From NCBI GenBank assembly GCA_015232955.1, contig JADFYS010000101.1:1-7333 (forward strand): 7,333 nt of DNA, written 5' to 3'. Below, piece by piece: positions 1-7,307 of this stretch; the first letter of the stretch is position 1, and each line of letters begins with the position of its first letter. Both the position numbers and the translations under genes were made by a program. Origin of the DNA: Gammaproteobacteria bacterium (lineage in GTDB: Bacteria; Pseudomonadota; Gammaproteobacteria; Thiohalomonadales; Thiohalomonadaceae). The notes below the pieces were generated by a model that saw only the letters and a program-made list of their open reading frames with translations, was not told the DNA's origin and searched no databases.

Positions 1-11
1 AGCGCATCCAC
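1..11 (+). repeat. Second REP-like unit, inverted and cut by the window edge
   Basis: AGCGCATCCAC (1-11) is the exact reverse complement of 33-43 within the complete unit. It corresponds to the last third of a second copy in the opposite orientation, whose remainder would lie left of base 1. The two are separated by about 20 bases containing the perfect palindrome GGGCATGCCC (15-24). The pair resembles the inverted REP pairs known as BIMEs. Only the 11-base match is seen; the rest is inference. Confidence 0.5.
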
Positions 12-31
12 GCAGGGCATGCCCCCTCAAA

Positions 32-60
32 GGTGGATGCGCTTCGCTTATCCACCCTAC
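32..60 (-). repeat. REP-like palindromic repeat unit, complete copy
   Basis: Read on the minus strand, the unit begins GTAGGGTGGATAAGCG and ends GCATCCACC. Its 7-bp outer arms, GGTGGAT (32-38 plus strand) and ATCCACC (50-56), pair perfectly around an imperfect inner stem. At its core the minus strand reads GCGAAGC (41-47). From memory, units of this form recur between genes in many proteobacterial genomes and resemble REP elements; I could not search for other copies. It lies downstream of hemE, the usual setting for such repeats, where it could stabilise the 3' end of the transcript or weakly impede transcription. The minus strand has only TTT after the stem, so it is not a standard terminator. 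Confidence 0.6.
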
Positions 61-149
61 GCGCTACTCGTTAGTTTCACCACAATCATCGTAAAATCCA
101 CAGTTGACCGCTATACTTATCCAACAACACCATGATTATTGGATGAAAT
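61..149. other. Non-coding spacer between the repeat unit and the hemE-side palindrome
   Basis: No reading frame with coding character is visible, and composition is more AT-rich than in the genes. ATCCAA (119-124) and TTGGAT (139-144) form a 6-bp inverted repeat with a 14-base loop, within what chance could give. The 8-mer CTTATCCA occurs at 116-123 and again inside the repeat unit at 47-54. No convincing promoter was found on either strand. Confidence 0.4.
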
Positions 150-163
150 TTACAACATTGTAA
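150..163. repeat. Small palindrome downstream of hemE
   Basis: TTACAA (150-155) and TTGTAA (158-163) form a perfect inverted repeat around CA, 16 bases beyond the hemE stop. As RNA it could fold only a weak AT-rich stem followed by AAATTT on the minus strand, so it is a poor terminator. It could equally be a protein-binding site or chance. Confidence 0.3.
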
Positions 164-179
164 CGATCAGCTACAGGTA

Positions 180-1250
180 TCAGGATGAGCGGTGGTAGGG
201 TTGGCTCAACTCATGTACCGCTTCGACAAAGGCGGCGGCGTGTTCGGGATCGACATGTTGATGGATGCCGTGCCCCAGATTAAAGACATGACCACTCCCC
301 TTGCCGTAACTTTCGAGTATCGTCGCCACTTCAGCGCGAATCCGCTCTGGTGAGGCGTAGAGAACAGTGGGATCCATATTCCCCTGCAGCGCCACCTGCG
401 ATCCAACCCGTTGCCGCGCCTCTTTTAAGTTGAGGGTCCAGTCTACACCGAGGGCGTCGGCACCGGTGGCGGCCATCTCTTCGAGCCACGCCCCGCCCCC
501 TTTGGTAAAGAGGATCACCGGCACCCGGCGCCCCTCCGCTTCACGCTGCAGGCGCTCAACAATCTGCGCCATGTAGCGGAGCGAAAATTCACGATAATCC
601 CGTGGGGTGAGGATTCCGCCCCAGGTATCGAAGATCATCACCGCTTGGGCACCTGCGGCGATCTGGGCATTGAGATAGTGGATCACCGCCTCTGCAGTGG
701 TGGTAAGTAGTTGATGGAGGAGATCGGGACGGTCAAAGAGCATCCCCTTGACCCGGGCATACTCTTTGGTGGTGCCCCCCTCAACCATATAGGTGGCGAG
801 GGTCCAGGGGCTGCCGGAAAAACCGATTAACGGCACCCGCCCCTGCAGCTCTCGGCGGATGGTACGCACCGCATCGATCACATATCTCAGCTCCTGCTCT
901 GGGTCGGGCACCGGGAGGGCGGCGACATCTGCGGCACTACGCACCGGGTTATCGAAAATCGGCCCTTCGCCTTCGGCAAAACGGAGTCGCAACCCCATCG
1001 CATCGGGGATGGTGAGAATGTCAGAGAAGAGGATCGCCGCATCGAGCGGAAAACGATCCAGCGGCTGCAGGGTCACCTCACACGCCAGATCGGGGTTGGT
1101 GCAGAGGTTCATAAAGCTGCCGGCGCGGGCACGGGTCGCCTTGTACTCCGGCAGATAGCGCCCCGCCTGACGCATCATCCAGACCGGTGTGCGATCCACC
1201 TCTTGCCGTAACAGGGCGCGAAGGAAACGGTCATTTTGCAGTGGTATCAT
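180..1250 (-). CDS. hemE: Uroporphyrinogen decarboxylase
   Basis: The cytoplasmic enzyme removes four acetate carboxyls from uroporphyrinogen III to give coproporphyrinogen III, a step toward protohaem; it needs no cofactor. With the start chosen here it has 356 residues (E. coli about 354). Signature 1 is PVWMMRQAGRYLPEYK, with Arg27 and Arg31 as substrate-carboxylate ligands. Asp77 in LFSDILT is the key residue that coordinates the pyrroles. Signature 2 is GFSGSPWTLATYMVEGG, with Tyr154. IFDTWGG and the C-terminal LGHGIHQ (His327) are also present. Three start codons are stacked: GTG at 1256, ATG at 1253 and ATG at 1250. I chose the third because MIPLQNDRFLRALLRQ then aligns residue for residue with the remembered E. 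coli N terminus MTELKNDRYLRALLRQ, and because it has the best spacing (5 bases) from AGGGAG. The longest reading ends at 1256 (358 residues). It is the last gene of the set. Confidence 0.97.
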   Translation of the reverse strand: MIPLQNDRFLRALLRQEVDRTPVWMMRQAGRYLPEYKATRARAGSFMNLCTNPDLACEVTLQPLDRFPLDAAILFSDILTIPDAMGLRLRFAEGEGPIFDNPVRSAADVAALPVPDPEQELRYVIDAVRTIRRELQGRVPLIGFSGSPWTLATYMVEGGTTKEYARVKGMLFDRPDLLHQLLTTTAEAVIHYLNAQIAAGAQAVMIFDTWGGILTPRDYREFSLRYMAQIVERLQREAEGRRVPVILFTKGGGAWLEEMAATGADALGVDWTLNLKEARQRVGSQVALQGNMDPTVLYASPERIRAEVATILESYGKGSGHVFNLGHGIHQHVDPEHAAAFVEAVHELSQPYHRSS

Positions 1251-1324
1251 CATCACTCCCTGTGAGGTTTTCTCCCCCCGAGAAAGAGAAGAGGTGGAAT
1301 GTTCAGTCTAAAAAGGTGGTGCGG
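1251..1324 (-). other. gltD-hemE intergenic gap
   Basis: This 74-base spacer holds no reading frame. It contains a perfect 6-bp inverted repeat on the plus strand, TTTCTC (1269-1274) and GAGAAA (1280-1285), around a C5 loop, ending 7 bases ahead of the hemE ribosome binding site. The stem is short and no T-run follows it, so it does not look like an intrinsic terminator. I see no clear -35/-10 promoter. Read-through from gltD into hemE is the simplest reading. Confidence 0.5.
1256..1261 (-). promoter_or_regulatory. Ribosome binding site of hemE
   Basis: AGGGAG lies on the minus strand directly ahead of the stacked start codons. It overlaps the first G of the GTG at 1256, which makes that GTG an unlikely start. 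It sits 2 bases from the ATG at 1253 and 5 bases from the ATG at 1250, so it favours the last. TCAC (1253-1256 on the plus strand) and GTGA (1262-1265) could form a small 4-bp hairpin with most of this site in its loop; whether that matters is unknown. Confidence 0.65.
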
Positions 1325-2737
1325 CTACACCCCGAGAAAATCGAGAATACCCTCAGCCCCTTGCCGCCCTTCCCAGATTGCGGTCACCACCAGATCGGAG
1401 CCGCGAACCATATCGCCCCCGGCAAAGACCTTATTGTTACCGGTCTGATATTTAAACTCCGCCTCTGCCGGCGCCACGACCCGCCCCCGTTCGTCGATCT
1501 CGATCCCGAAATCGGCGAACCACGGCTGTGGGCTGGGGCGAAAACCGAAGGCGATGATAATGCGATCTGCGGGGATGATCTCTTCTGATCCGGGAATTAC
1601 CACCGGTCGTCGTCGTCCCCGCTCATCGGGCTCACCCAGTTCGGTGGTGACCAGCTTGATCCCCTCCACCTTGCCGTCACCGACAATCTCTACCTGCTGC
1701 TGGTTCCAGAGAAACTGCACCCCCTCTTCCCGGGCGTTGACCACCTCTTTGCGTGAACCGGGCATGTTCGCCTCATCCCGACGGTAGGCGCAGGTGACCG
1801 ACGCGGCCTTCTGCCGGATAGAGGTGCGAGTACAGTCCATGGCGGTATCTCCCCCCCCGAGCACCACTACCCGCTGCCCCTCCATACTGATGTAGTCGCT
1901 ACTCTCCACCTCAAAATCGTGACAGTGGTTGACATTGGAGATCAGGAAATCGAGCGCAGAGTAGACACCGGGGAGATCCTCTCCCGGAATACCGGCCTTC
2001 ATGTAATTATAGGTCCCCATGGCGAGAAAGACGGCATCGTACTGATCCACTATCGAGGTGAAGGGGTGATCTCGGCCCACCTCGACCCCGAGACGGAACT
2101 CGATCCCCATCCCTTCAAAGATCTGCCGCCGCCGCTTCACCACCGACTTTTCGAGCTTAAACTCGGGAATTCCAAAGAAGAGGAGGCCGCCTATCTCGGG
2201 GTGGCGATCATAGACCGTCACCTTCACCCCGGCGCGCGTGAGCACATCAGCGCAAGAGAGGCCGGCGGGTCCGGCACCAATCACCGCCACCTGATGCCCG
2301 GTCGCCTCTACATGACGGAGATCGGGCTTCCACCCCTGATCAAATGCGGTATCGGTGATATAACGCTCACTGGCGCCGATAGTCACCGCACCGAGACCAT
2401 CATTAAGGGTACACGCCCCTTCACAGAGTCGATCCTGAGGACAGACGCGACCGGTGATCTCCGGCAGGGAGTTGGTGCGGTGCGACTGTTCCACCGCCTC
2501 TTTGATATTGCCCTCACTCACCAACTGGAGCCAGTTGGGGATATAGTTGTGAACCGGACAGCGCCACTCGCAGTAGGGGTTGCCGCAGTGAAGACAGCGC
2601 CCCGCCTGCGACTCTGCCCGGCCACTGTCAAAGTTGGCGTAAATTTCGGCATATTCCTGGATACGGATATCGACCCGCTTCTTCTCGGGGTTGAAGCGGG
2701 GGATGTCGAGGAACTGAAGTGCGTTGCTTTTGCTCAC
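1325..2737 (-). CDS. gltD: Glutamate synthase (NADPH), small (beta) subunit
   Basis: The protein has 470 residues, matching the usual length of about 470. It oxidises NADPH on FAD and passes electrons through iron-sulfur centres to the FMN of GltB. The N-terminal ferredoxin-like part has two cysteine groups: Cys48/51/56/60 (in RCLHCGNPYCEWRC) and Cys99/105/109 (in RVCPQDRLCEGAC), the expected ligands of two [4Fe-4S] clusters. The FAD fold starts at VAVIGAGPAGLS (150-161). The NADPH-binding fold carries VVLGGGDTAMD (291-301), followed by YRRDEANMPGSR. The C-terminal FAD segment is FAGGDMVRGSDLVVTAI (438-454). The start is GTG at 2735-2737: MSKSNALQF aligns with the E. coli N terminus as I recall it, no ATG lies between this codon and the upstream in-frame TAA (2759-2761), and the next Met is residue 210. 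It lies 49 bases after gltB, as expected for an obligate partner. Confidence 0.98.
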   Translation of the reverse strand: MSKSNALQFLDIPRFNPEKKRVDIRIQEYAEIYANFDSGRAESQAGRCLHCGNPYCEWRCPVHNYIPNWLQLVSEGNIKEAVEQSHRTNSLPEITGRVCPQDRLCEGACTLNDGLGAVTIGASERYITDTAFDQGWKPDLRHVEATGHQVAVIGAGPAGLSCADVLTRAGVKVTVYDRHPEIGGLLFFGIPEFKLEKSVVKRRRQIFEGMGIEFRLGVEVGRDHPFTSIVDQYDAVFLAMGTYNYMKAGIPGEDLPGVYSALDFLISNVNHCHDFEVESSDYISMEGQRVVVLGGGDTAMDCTRTSIRQKAASVTCAYRRDEANMPGSRKEVVNAREEGVQFLWNQQQVEIVGDGKVEGIKLVTTELGEPDERGRRRPVVIPGSEEIIPADRIIIAFGFRPSPQPWFADFGIEIDERGRVVAPAEAEFKYQTGNNKVFAGGDMVRGSDLVVTAIWEGRQGAEGILDFLGV

Positions 2738-2786
2738 GATACTATTTCTTAATTCAGATTAAAGGGATAGAGAGTATGCACCACGG
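2738..2786 (-). other. gltB-gltD intergenic gap
   Basis: This 49-base spacer is AT-rich near gltD. Apart from the weak gltD ribosome binding site it holds only a 5-bp AT-rich inverted repeat (2749-2753 and 2758-2762). There is no terminator and no recognisable promoter, consistent with co-transcription of the two subunit genes. Confidence 0.5.
2745..2750 (-). promoter_or_regulatory. Weak ribosome binding site of gltD
   Basis: AAGAAA on the minus strand stands 7 bases before the GTG start of gltD. It is the only purine-rich stretch at a proper distance and a poor match to the AAGGAG consensus. A weak site with a GTG codon suggests that gltD may depend partly on ribosomes finishing gltB, 49 bases upstream. 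This is inference. Confidence 0.4.
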
Positions 2787-5700
2787 CTAGCTCTCACGGA
2801 TTAAGTTAAGCTGCAGCAGGTTTTCCAACTCTTCGGCCTTCGGCTTAACCACCCAGAAACGGTTGATAAAGATATCGAAGTTATCAAGGATATTACGGGC
2901 GTAGGCGGAGTTGGTCTCGTCCACAAACGCCTGAATCGTCTCCCGCAGGAACTGGCGATGGGCCGAGGTCTCAGCAGTATCGACCCGATGAAAATCGACC
3001 GACTCGTGGTTACAGCGATCTTGAAAGATCTGCGCCTCGTCGAGGACAAAGGCGAACCCGCCGGTCATCCCCGCCCCGAAGTTGACCCCGGTGGGGCCGA
3101 GAACGGTGATGATGCCGCCGGTCATATATTCGCAGCAGTGATCGCCAACCGCTTCAACCACCGCCCTTGCACCGGAGTTGCGCACCCCGAACCGCTCCCC
3201 CGCCATGCCGGAGGCGTAGAGGAGGCCACCGGTGGCGCCGTAGAGACAGGTGTTGCCGATAATGGCATTCTCCTGACTCGGAAAACGGCTCTCCTGTGGG
3301 GGGAAGATCACCAGTTTACCGCCGGTCATCCCTTTGCCCACATAGTCATTGGCATCCCCTTCAAGACGAAGATGAAGCCCTCCCGCATTCCAGACCCCGA
3401 AGCTCTGTCCCGCGGTCCCCCTCATCTCGAGGGTGATCGGGGCGTCTGCCATTCCCTGATTGCCATGGAGTTTGGCGATCTCCCCCGAAATTCGGGCACC
3501 GATGGAGCGGTTTATATTCTTTAAGGTGTAGTGGAAGGTGCCACCACTGCGGTTGACAATGGCATCCCGGGTTGCGGCCACCATCTCTTCTGCCAGCTCC
3601 CCCTGATCAAAGGGGCGGTTACGGTCACTAACACAGTAGTGCGACTCTCCCACAATCTCGTCACGGAAGAGGAGCGGTGAGAGGTCGAGTTTTCCCTGAC
3701 GCGGTGTGACTCCGGAGAGTATTTCGAGAAGATCGGTCCGCCCCACCAGTTCTGCCATGCTCCTCACTCCAAGGCGGGCCATCAAGGTTCTCACCTCGTG
3801 TGCGACAAAACGGAAGTAGCGCTGAACCAGCTCTGCCGAACCGTGGTAGTGTTTGCCGCGGAGTTCATCATTCTGGGTCGCAATTCCGGTGGCGCAGTTA
3901 TTGAGATGGCAGATACGGAGAAATTTGCAGCCCAACACCACCATCGGCATCGTGCCAAAGGCGAATGACTCTGCACCGAGAATCGCCGCCTTCACCACAT
4001 CGAGTCCGGTCTTCAGTCCGCCATCGGTCTGCACCCGCACCTTACCGCGGAGGCCGTTTTTACGCAGCACCTGATGGGTCTCTGAGAGACCCAGCTCCCA
4101 CGGTGAACCGGCATATTTGACCGAGGCGATGGGCGAGGCGGCTGTCCCGCCGTCGTAACCAGAGATAGTGATCAGATCCGCATACGCCTTGGCCACCCCG
4201 GCGGCGATGGTACCGACGCCCGGTTCTGAGACCAGTTTCACCGAGACCAGCGCCTCGGGATTGACCTGCTTGAGATCAAAGATGAGCTGCGCCAGATCCT
4301 CGATAGAGTAGATGTCGTGATGGGGGGGCGGTGAGATGAGCGGAACCCCGGGGCGGGTATAACGCTGTTTGGCGATCATCTCGTTGACCTTGTGTCCGGG
4401 AAGCTGCCCCCCCTCACCCGGCTTCGCCCCCTGGGCGATCTTAATCTGGAGAACATCGGCATTGACCAGATAGTGTGGCGTCACTCCGAATCGACCCGAG
4501 GCGATCTGCTTGATCCGCGACACCTTATTGCTGTTAAAACGGGCGGGATCTTCACCCCCCTCACCCGAGTTGGAGCGACCACCCAGGCCGTTCATCGCCT
4601 CTGCCAGCGCCTCATGCGCCTCAGGTGAGAGGGCACCGAGGGACATCGCTGCGGTATCAAAACGCTTGAACAGCGCCTCCTCCGCCTCTACTTCAGAGAG
4701 GTCGATCGCCTCGATATCACTGCGTAGCTGCAGCAGATCACGCAGCACCATCGGATCGCGACCGTTGACCAGCGCGCAGAACGCTTCATAATCCTCTTGC
4801 TTGCCGCTGTGAACCGCGGTATGGATCGCCTTCACCACATCGGGGTTATAGGCGTGGTACTCACTGCCGTGGACATACTTCAACAGCCCCCCCTGACCGA
4901 CACTCTTCCGGCCATTCCACGCCAGTTTCACCAGCGCTTCACTATCCTGTTCGAGATCTTCAAACCCAGCCCCCTGAACACGGCTGGTGGTGTCACGGAA
5001 GCAGAGTTCAACCACTTCATCGGCAAGACCGACAATCTCAAACAGTTGTGCGCCGCGGTAACTGGAGACCGCACTAATTCCCATCTTCGACAGCACCTTG
5101 TAGAGACCTTTATTGATCCCTTTGCGGTACTTTTCACCCACTTTGACCTGATCATCTTCGGCCAGCTCGCCACTGCGCGACATATCCTCGAGGACATGGT
5201 AGGCGAGGTAGGGGTAGATCGCTGTCGCCCCGTAACCGATAAGTACCGCGAAATGGTGCGGATCGCGCGCGGTGGCGGTCTCGACCACGATATTGGCGCT
5301 ACAGCGCAACCCTTCGGCGATAAGACGATGGTGGACGGCACCGGTAGCCATCGCTGCATGCACCGGGAAACGACCGGCATCAATGGCGCGATCGGAGAGG
5401 ACCAGTACCACCTTGCCGCCACGAACCGCAGCAACAGCACGATTGGCGATATCCTCTACCGCTTCGCGTAGGCCGTAACCGAGGGGGTAGTTGAGATCAA
5501 TCGACTCATAGGAGTTATCCCCCCGCTTCTCATTCAGCATCTCGAGCAGCTTGAGCATACTGCACTGGGAGAGGACCGGGGTGTCGGTGATGACGCGATT
5601 GGCGTGAGCTTCGGTCTCTTCAAAGAGATTCTGCTCCCGCCCGAACAGGGTCTCGAGCGACATCACCACCTGCTCACGAATCGGGTCGATGGGGGGGTTG

Positions 5701-7307
5701 GTCACCTGGGCGAACTGCTGGCGGAAGTTGTCATAGACCGACCGGATCTGCTTCGACATCACCGGATAGGGGGTATCATCCCCCATGGAGCCGGTCGCCT
5801 CTTGCCCCATCTCAGCGAGGGGACGGAGGATCTGATCCCGCTCTTCGAAGGTGAGTTGAAACTGCTTCTGATAGCGTTTAAGCAGCTCTGGCGCCATCGG
5901 TTCTCCACAAAGGGTATCCTCAAGGAGCGAGGAGCCGATACGGCGGTGCTGTTTCGACATCCACTGACGATAGGGCTGGGCCGATTTCAGCCGTTGATCG
6001 ACATCTTCAGGCAGGATCAGGGTACCGGTCTCGGTATCGGCGGCGATCATCTGCCCCGGCTTGAGCCGCCCCTTACAGATCACATCGCTGGCAGCGTAGT
6101 CGTAGACCCCCACCTCGGAGGCGAGGGTGATCACACAGCCGCTATAATCACCGTCGACCACTTGGCCCCCACCCTCGCGGGTAATCACATAGCGTGCCGG
6201 ACGCAAACCGTTGCGGTCGAGGGAGCAGACCGCATGGCGACCATCGGTAAGGACGATCCCTGCCGGGCCGTCCCACGGCTCCATATGCATCGAGTTGTAT
6301 TCGTAAAATGCACGGAGGTCGGGATCCATATCGGGCATATTCTGCCAGGCCGGTGGGATAAGCAGACGCATCGCCCGGAAGAGATCCATCCCCCCGGCCA
6401 CCAGCGCCTCAAGCATATTATCGAGGCTGGAGGAGTCAGAGCCGTCCATCGATACCCAGGGGCGAATATCGTCCATATTGGGGATATAACGGCTCTCAAA
6501 GGTGTAGGAGCGGGCGCGTGCCCAGTTGCGGTTACCGCGAATGGTATTGATCTCGCCGTTGTGGGCGAGAAAACGAAACGGCTGCGCCAGACGCCACTGC
6601 GGCAGGGTGTTGGTGGCAAAGCGCTGGTGAAAGACACAGATAGAGGAGGCGAGATCCGGATCGTGGAGATCGGGGTAGAAGAGGGGGAGGTACTCCGGCA
6701 TCACCATCCCTTTATAAGAGATGATCTTTGACGAAAGGGTCGGAATATAGAAGATACTATCCCCCGCAGCGAGGCACTGTTTCTCTGCCCGGCGTCTTAG
6801 GATATAGAGGTGGCGTTCAAAGGTGGCACCATCCATCCCTTCGGGTGCATTGACAAAGATCTGCTCAATGTCGGGGCGGTTCGCCTTTGCCGCCTCGCCG
6901 CACGCCTCCTCATTGGTCGGCACGGGACGCCATCCGGCTACTGTTAAACCTTCCCGTGTCACCTCGGCATCGACCACCGCGCGGGCGGCTGCAGCCTCTG
7001 CAGGATTACGGCTGAGAAAGACCACGCCCACACCGTAGAGGGGGGACAGCTCATAACCGAGATCCGTTGCCACCCGCCGCATAAAGATATCGGGCATCGT
7101 CAACAGCAGACCACAGCCATCTCCACTCTTACCGTCGGCAGCAATGGCACCACGATGGGTCATGCGGTTAAGCGCTTCGATCGCGGTATCAATCAACCAG
7201 TGGCTGGGGAGACCATCCATATGGGCCATCAGCCCAAAACCGCAGTTATCTCTCTCAAAATCGGGATGGTAGAGGCCGTTGTTGTTATTCACGCTGCTAT
7301 CTTTCAT
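2787..7307 (-). CDS. gltB: Glutamate synthase (NADPH), large (alpha) subunit
   Basis: The protein has 1506 residues, normal for bacterial GltB (about 1480-1520). It takes the amide nitrogen from glutamine and channels the ammonia to 2-oxoglutarate, giving glutamate in the cytoplasm. The class II amidotransferase domain begins at Cys22 (codon 7242-7244), inside ERDNCGFG; by family knowledge the preceding 21 residues are a propeptide removed to free this nucleophile. HRGAIAADGK (51-60), HQRFATNT (227-234) and AHNGEINT (248-255) complete that site. A central domain spans roughly 480-770. The FMN/2-oxoglutarate domain (about 830-1200) shows GEGGED (915-920), KPGEGGQLPG (962-971), GYDGGT (1050-1055) and DGGLKTG (1095-1101). 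Cys1127, Cys1133 and Cys1138, spaced C-x5-C-x4-C, fit the [3Fe-4S] cluster. The glycine-rich beta-helix (about 1280-1440) includes NDYVGKGMTGG and GERFGVRNSGA. The ATG start is the only one possible upstream of Cys22, because an in-frame TAA lies at 7317-7319. It is the first gene of the set. Confidence 0.98.
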   Translation of the reverse strand: MKDSSVNNNNGLYHPDFERDNCGFGLMAHMDGLPSHWLIDTAIEALNRMTHRGAIAADGKSGDGCGLLLTMPDIFMRRVATDLGYELSPLYGVGVVFLSRNPAEAAAARAVVDAEVTREGLTVAGWRPVPTNEEACGEAAKANRPDIEQIFVNAPEGMDGATFERHLYILRRRAEKQCLAAGDSIFYIPTLSSKIISYKGMVMPEYLPLFYPDLHDPDLASSICVFHQRFATNTLPQWRLAQPFRFLAHNGEINTIRGNRNWARARSYTFESRYIPNMDDIRPWVSMDGSDSSSLDNMLEALVAGGMDLFRAMRLLIPPAWQNMPDMDPDLRAFYEYNSMHMEPWDGPAGIVLTDGRHAVCSLDRNGLRPARYVITREGGGQVVDGDYSGCVITLASEVGVYDYAASDVICKGRLKPGQMIAADTETGTLILPEDVDQRLKSAQPYRQWMSKQHRRIGSSLLEDTLCGEPMAPELLKRYQKQFQLTFEERDQILRPLAEMGQEATGSMGDDTPYPVMSKQIRSVYDNFRQQFAQVTNPPIDPIREQVVMSLETLFGREQNLFEETEAHANRVITDTPVLSQCSMLKLLEMLNEKRGDNSYESIDLNYPLGYGLREAVEDIANRAVAAVRGGKVVLVLSDRAIDAGRFPVHAAMATGAVHHRLIAEGLRCSANIVVETATARDPHHFAVLIGYGATAIYPYLAYHVLEDMSRSGELAEDDQVKVGEKYRKGINKGLYKVLSKMGISAVSSYRGAQLFEIVGLADEVVELCFRDTTSRVQGAGFEDLEQDSEALVKLAWNGRKSVGQGGLLKYVHGSEYHAYNPDVVKAIHTAVHSGKQEDYEAFCALVNGRDPMVLRDLLQLRSDIEAIDLSEVEAEEALFKRFDTAAMSLGALSPEAHEALAEAMNGLGGRSNSGEGGEDPARFNSNKVSRIKQIASGRFGVTPHYLVNADVLQIKIAQGAKPGEGGQLPGHKVNEMIAKQRYTRPGVPLISPPPHHDIYSIEDLAQLIFDLKQVNPEALVSVKLVSEPGVGTIAAGVAKAYADLITISGYDGGTAASPIASVKYAGSPWELGLSETHQVLRKNGLRGKVRVQTDGGLKTGLDVVKAAILGAESFAFGTMPMVVLGCKFLRICHLNNCATGIATQNDELRGKHYHGSAELVQRYFRFVAHEVRTLMARLGVRSMAELVGRTDLLEILSGVTPRQGKLDLSPLLFRDEIVGESHYCVSDRNRPFDQGELAEEMVAATRDAIVNRSGGTFHYTLKNINRSIGARISGEIAKLHGNQGMADAPITLEMRGTAGQSFGVWNAGGLHLRLEGDANDYVGKGMTGGKLVIFPPQESRFPSQENAIIGNTCLYGATGGLLYASGMAGERFGVRNSGARAVVEAVGDHCCEYMTGGIITVLGPTGVNFGAGMTGGFAFVLDEAQIFQDRCNHESVDFHRVDTAETSAHRQFLRETIQAFVDETNSAYARNILDNFDIFINRFWVVKPKAEELENLLQLNLIRES

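Noticed and set aside
89..117. Plus-strand promoter ending in TATACT (112-117)
   Set aside because: The hexamer 17 bases upstream is TCGTAA, a poor -35, and the transcript would run antisense into hemE.
1269..1285. Inverted repeat TTTCTC/GAGAAA as a terminator between gltD and hemE
   Set aside because: The stem has only 6 mostly A-T pairs with a G5 loop on the transcript, and the bases after it on the minus strand are AACCTCAC, not a U-run.
1919..2752. Open frame of 277 codons on the plus strand, opposite the first part of gltD
   Set aside because: It is a complement-strand shadow of gltD: it covers the exact region coding for the cysteine clusters and FAD motif and shows no domain of its own.
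2749..2762. TTAAT/ATTAA hairpin just ahead of gltD as a regulatory structure
   Set aside because: Five A-T pairs around a 4-base loop are too weak, and such repeats are expected by chance in AT-rich spacers.
4797..5471. Open frames on both strands inside the gltB central domain
   Set aside because: The GltB frame is continuous and conserved through this region; the other frames show no recognisable protein and no ribosome site that I could see.
5604..6731. Open frame of 375 codons on the plus strand, opposite gltB
   Set aside because: It lies wholly inside the well-supported gltB frame and its translation is rich in His, Gly and Arg with no family resemblance, as expected from the complement of a G+C-rich coding strand.
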